Of a stretch of DNA of 64,000 nucleotides, positions 61,579 to 64,000 are shown piece after piece (within the stretch, counting starts at the first letter, position 1; the number at the start of each line of letters is the position of its first letter). Source of the DNA: Prochlorococcus marinus str. MIT 9301. GTDB lineage: Bacteria; Cyanobacteriota; Cyanobacteriia; PCC-6307; Cyanobiaceae. The notes beneath the pieces were generated by a model, which was not told the origin of the DNA, ran no database searches, and saw only the letters and a program-made list of their open reading frames with translations. Made by a program: the position numbers and the translations under genes. The DNA lies in NCBI RefSeq assembly GCF_000015965.1, contig NC_009091.1, positions 62,001 through 126,000 on the forward strand. Reading direction: 5' to 3'.

Positions 61579-62362
61579 TCTACCCCTTGATCAAAGAAAT
61601 ATAATAATTACTCGATCAAAAGAAGGGATATTGGATATAAAAAAGATTTTCACAAGCAAGGGCGCTAATGTATTTGATTTGCCTGCAATAAGTATTGGTG
61701 ATCCTGATGATTTGAATCCTCTTGACGAAGCATTAAATCAAATAAATGATTTTCATTGGATTATTTTTTCCAGTAGTAATGGGATTAAATTTGTAGATAA
61801 AAGACTTAGATACTTTAATAGTTCATTAAAAGAATGTTCTAAAAAAACAAAAATAGCCGTAGTCGGAGAAAAAACCTCTAAAACTCTTGATGATTTTGGG
61901 ATTAAGGCTGATTTCATACCTCCAGAATTTGTTGCTGAAAGTTTAATTGATAATTTCCCAGTATCTGGTTATGGACTTCGAGTTTTTGTACCAAGAGTTC
62001 AGACAGGTGGTAGGGATCTAATTGCAGATCAATTTAGAATGGCTGGTGCTCGTGTATTTGAGGTTGCTGCATATGAAACTAGATGTCCTGACTCAATTCC
62101 GGAAGAAACAATTGATATTATTTCTAATCGAAAAGTAGATGCAATTATTTTCTCAAGCGGTAAAACCGTAGTAAATGCTGCTTTTTTACTAGAAAAAAAA
62201 CTTGGTAAACAATGGTTAGATTATTTTGATCAGATTAAGTTGTTATCTATTGGACCTCAGACAACAAAAATATGTAACAAGATTTTTGGAAGAGTTGATA
62301 GTCAGGCACAAAAATATACCTTTGAAGGACTGCTAGATCTGGCAATTAATATTTTTAGTTAG
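61565..62362 (+). CDS. hemD: Uroporphyrinogen-III synthase
   Basis: A 265-residue protein from the ATG at 61565 (MPKVNLPLDQRNIIITRSKE); an ATG at 61550 would add five residues and increase the overlap with rbfA. ITRSKEGILDIKKIFTSKGA begins the first HemD lobe, IIFSSSNGIKFVDKRL follows, and IIFSSGKTVVNAAFLLEK and LSIGPQTTKICNKI complete the second lobe. It closes hydroxymethylbilane to uroporphyrinogen III for chlorophyll, haem and corrin. Its tail overlaps the next, convergent gene by eight bases. Confidence 0.93.
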   Translation: MPKVNLPLDQRNIIITRSKEGILDIKKIFTSKGANVFDLPAISIGDPDDLNPLDEALNQINDFHWIIFSSSNGIKFVDKRLRYFNSSLKECSKKTKIAVVGEKTSKTLDDFGIKADFIPPEFVAESLIDNFPVSGYGLRVFVPRVQTGGRDLIADQFRMAGARVFEVAAYETRCPDSIPEETIDIISNRKVDAIIFSSGKTVVNAAFLLEKKLGKQWLDYFDQIKLLSIGPQTTKICNKIFGRVDSQAQKYTFEGLLDLAINIFS

Positions 62363-62825
62363 AAAATTTTTTTGAATAGTTCTTTTCAACTAAATCTTTG
62401 AACCTATCAATATTGGCCTGTAATTCGTTTGTTACCATTTTGCCTAATATATTTTCTTCCATAAACCGTGCGATCATTTTAGGTAGCTCATAAGTTATTG
62501 CTAAATTTACCGTTGTGATTTGATCAGTTTTACTTTCGAAAACTACTGATCCCTCAGTTGGTAAACCTCCTATTGATTTCCATTTAAGTTTGCTTTTTTC
62601 AACCCTTTCTGTAATTTGAGCTTTCCATTTAAATCTAAAGCCATTTGCAGCTAAAGTCCATTCTGTTAAATCTGGTAACGTATTAGTTTCTTCGTCAACT
62701 GTTTTTACAGATTCAATCCAGCTCATCCAAAGTGACATTGAGTCCAAATCGCTCCATGTGTCCCATACATTTTCAAGAGGCGCATTAACAACTGTTATTA
62801 CGTCATGTTTTAGCCAAGTACCCAT
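62355..62825 (-). CDS. SRPBCC-family (START-like) protein
   Basis: A 156-residue protein of the cyclase/dehydrase-like SRPBCC superfamily. VITVVNAPLENVWDTWSDLD (about 8-27) is the usual start of this cavity fold, and YELPKMIARFMEENILGKMV the final long helix. Such proteins bind hydrophobic ligands. It lies three bases downstream of zds, so a carotenoid-related role is possible by context only. Confidence 0.85.
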   Translation of the reverse strand: MGTWLKHDVITVVNAPLENVWDTWSDLDSMSLWMSWIESVKTVDEETNTLPDLTEWTLAANGFRFKWKAQITERVEKSKLKWKSIGGLPTEGSVVFESKTDQITTVNLAITYELPKMIARFMEENILGKMVTNELQANIDRFKDLVEKNYSKKFSN

Positions 62826-62828
62826 TAA

Positions 62829-64000
62829 TTAACTTACTGCAAGATTTTTTGCTAATTCGGCTTTCTTCTCTAAAATTGCAGCGGCAGCTAAATGACCACT
62901 CATTGTGGCTCCCTCCATAGAGTCTATATAATCTTGTTTTGTATAACTACCAGCCATGAAGAAATTAGATATAGATGTTTTTTGATCGGGTCTGAAAGGT
63001 TCCATACCTGGAGCTTCTCTATAGAGTGATTGTGGAATTTGTACCACGTTACTCCAAAGCAATTTAAGGTTTTTTGAGGATGGGAATAGACGGCGAACTT
63101 CTTTATCAATTTCTTTTGTAATTCTTTCTGTGGATCTTCCCATCCATCTATCGCCAGGAGTTAAAACACATTGGAGAAGCGATCCCATATCTTTTTTTCT
63201 ATAGTCTGCTGGACTTGCTAGTGCTAAATCAGCAAAACAACTGAAAGAGGCATCAGCAGAATAAAGAAGGTTATCTAGTCCAATTGGTTTGTTTCCAGTA
63301 TTATCTTTTTGTAATTCAGTAACCCAACCGTCATATCTTAATTGGATTGTGGCAACAGCTACAGCTCTAAGTTTTTTTAAACCTTCAAATTCTTTAAATT
63401 GATACCATTCCTTGGGAATTATTTTTTTTATTCCAGGAACATCACAGGCAGCTAGAAATTTATCTGCAAATACTGTTTTAATTCCTTCAGGAGAAGATAT
63501 TTTTAATTGATTTACTGAATAAGAGGAAGATTCCTTTTCAAAAATGATTTCTTCTACCTTATGGTTAAGATGTATTTCTGCTCCTTTGCTTGTTATGTAG
63601 TCCACGATAGGTTGAGTTAACCACTTATGTGGGGAACCTTTTAAAAGATTAAGTTTTGAAGCTTCTGTTTTTGAAGCAAACATCATGAATATAGTTAGCA
63701 TGCATCTTGCTGAAATATCTTTGCAATTAATAAAACCTAATGCATACGCGATAGGATCCCACATTCTTTCTAAACTTTTTTCACTTCCACCATGGTTTAA
63801 AAACCATTCTTTAAAACTAATTTTATCTAGATCTCTTATTATTTTCATTGCGCCTTCATAGTCTATCAATCCTCTAACGATCGGACTTGTCCCTAAAGCT
63901 AAGGCATTTCTGAACTTATCCACCCAAGTAAGTTGTTCGGTGGTAAAAAAAGCTTTAAGTCCGTTAAATGGAGCACCTAAAGGGAATCTGAAGTCTAAAG
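62829..64000 (-). CDS. zds: Zeta-carotene desaturase, C-terminal part (gene runs off the window)
   Basis: A minus-strand frame is open to the window edge and encodes about 390 C-terminal residues of a family protein of about 480. From the edge it reads DFRFPLGAPFNGLKAFFTTE, then MDPIAYALGFINCKD-like WDPIAYALGFIN, a Rossmann-associated substrate region, and near the end FFMAGSYTKQDYIDSMEGAT with the FAD-binding pattern. It introduces double bonds in zeta-carotene to make lycopene, in the membrane. The internal GTG at 63921-63923 is not the true start. SRPBCC follows three bases later. Confidence 0.93.
   Translation of the reverse strand, partial: LDFRFPLGAPFNGLKAFFTTEQLTWVDKFRNALALGTSPIVRGLIDYEGAMKIIRDLDKISFKEWFLNHGGSEKSLERMWDPIAYALGFINCKDISARCMLTIFMMFASKTEASKLNLLKGSPHKWLTQPIVDYITSKGAEIHLNHKVEEIIFEKESSSYSVNQLKISSPEGIKTVFADKFLAACDVPGIKKIIPKEWYQFKEFEGLKKLRAVAVATIQLRYDGWVTELQKDNTGNKPIGLDNLLYSADASFSCFADLALASPADYRKKDMGSLLQCVLTPGDRWMGRSTERITKEIDKEVRRLFPSSKNLKLLWSNVVQIPQSLYREAPGMEPFRPDQKTSISNFFMAGSYTKQDYIDSMEGATMSGHLAAAAILEKKAELAKNLAVS

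Noticed and set aside
1-64000. CRISPR array, insertion sequence, integrase or prophage
   Set aside because: No regularly spaced repeats, no transposase or recombinase motifs, and no phage structural genes; the holin-type gene is a chromosomal family paired with a DUF883-like gene.

Overview
This is AT-rich (roughly 30% G+C), very densely packed DNA from a marine picocyanobacterium, almost certainly a high-light-adapted Prochlorococcus. Evidence: psbX next to ycf66, two high-light-inducible (hli) genes, a sufBCDS operon, a circularly permuted two-piece tmRNA whose tag reads ANKIVSFSRQTAPVAA, many cyanobacteria-only families (CRR7, DUF3120, DUF2973, DUF4346, DUF751, a VKOR-thioredoxin fusion), a zeta-carotene desaturase at the right edge, and very short spacers. 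I see no transposase, integrase, CRISPR array, rRNA or clear pseudogene. No stretch longer than about 300 bases lacks a feature; the longest empty spacers are 27585-27856 and 13608-13866.

Layout. 1-3000 is the least familiar part: a TPR lipoprotein-like/secreted protein, several unknown genes, a pair of imperfect direct repeats and an orphan ParA overlapping a small membrane protein. 3.1-7.5 kb holds an aldo/keto reductase, the split ssrA gene, an RNA methyltransferase and a holin-like/DUF883-like membrane pair. 7.5-13.6 kb has smc, an acidic PRC-barrel protein, an LpxB-like glycosyltransferase and a tRNA-Leu with an AAG anticodon. 13.9-20.4 kb contains accC, a YggT protein, psbX, ycf66, an hli gene, an ABC transporter, a HIT protein and peptide deformylase. 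20.5-27.2 kb is an S9 peptidase facing the sufBCDS iron-sulfur assembly operon. 27.2-34.7 kb contains a DUF4912 protein, phosphoglucomutase, rarA, a phosphopantetheinyl transferase, a PrxQ peroxiredoxin, pantothenate kinase coaX and PAPS reductase cysH.

34.8-40 kb is an energy and ion block: type II NADH dehydrogenase, a DASS-family permease with RCK_C domains, and the potassium transporter pair ktrB-ktrA. 40-41.2 kb is a cluster of small genes: a ribbon-helix-helix repressor, a divergent promoter with a long inverted repeat, a conserved 112-residue protein, a Nif11-like peptide and a 58-residue membrane protein. 41.2-50.3 kb has an ABC-F ATPase, a twin-CX3C microprotein, an HtrA protease, a second hli gene, a YihY-type membrane protein, an inositol-phosphatase-family enzyme, a TolC-like protein and a radical-SAM DUF512 protein. 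50.3-64 kb has nadB, VKOR-Trx, rimO, a possible petL, a pterin/folate-like pair (tandem PTPS domains plus a RibD-like reductase), aroK, crr7, a GST, rbfA, hemD and the 3' part of zds.

The genes serve photosynthesis (psbX, hli, ycf66, crr7, zds, hemD), Fe-S cluster, sulfur and cofactor supply (suf, cysH, coaX, nadB, PPTase), translation upkeep (ssrA, def, rimO, rbfA, ABC-F), genome maintenance (smc, rarA) and ion or redox homeostasis (NDH-2, KtrAB, VKOR, PrxQ). Most are core functions. The most interesting parts are the small-gene cluster at 40-41.2 kb, the ParA locus at 2-3 kb, and the tight convergent gene tails throughout. I did not find a convincing wholly new multi-gene system.
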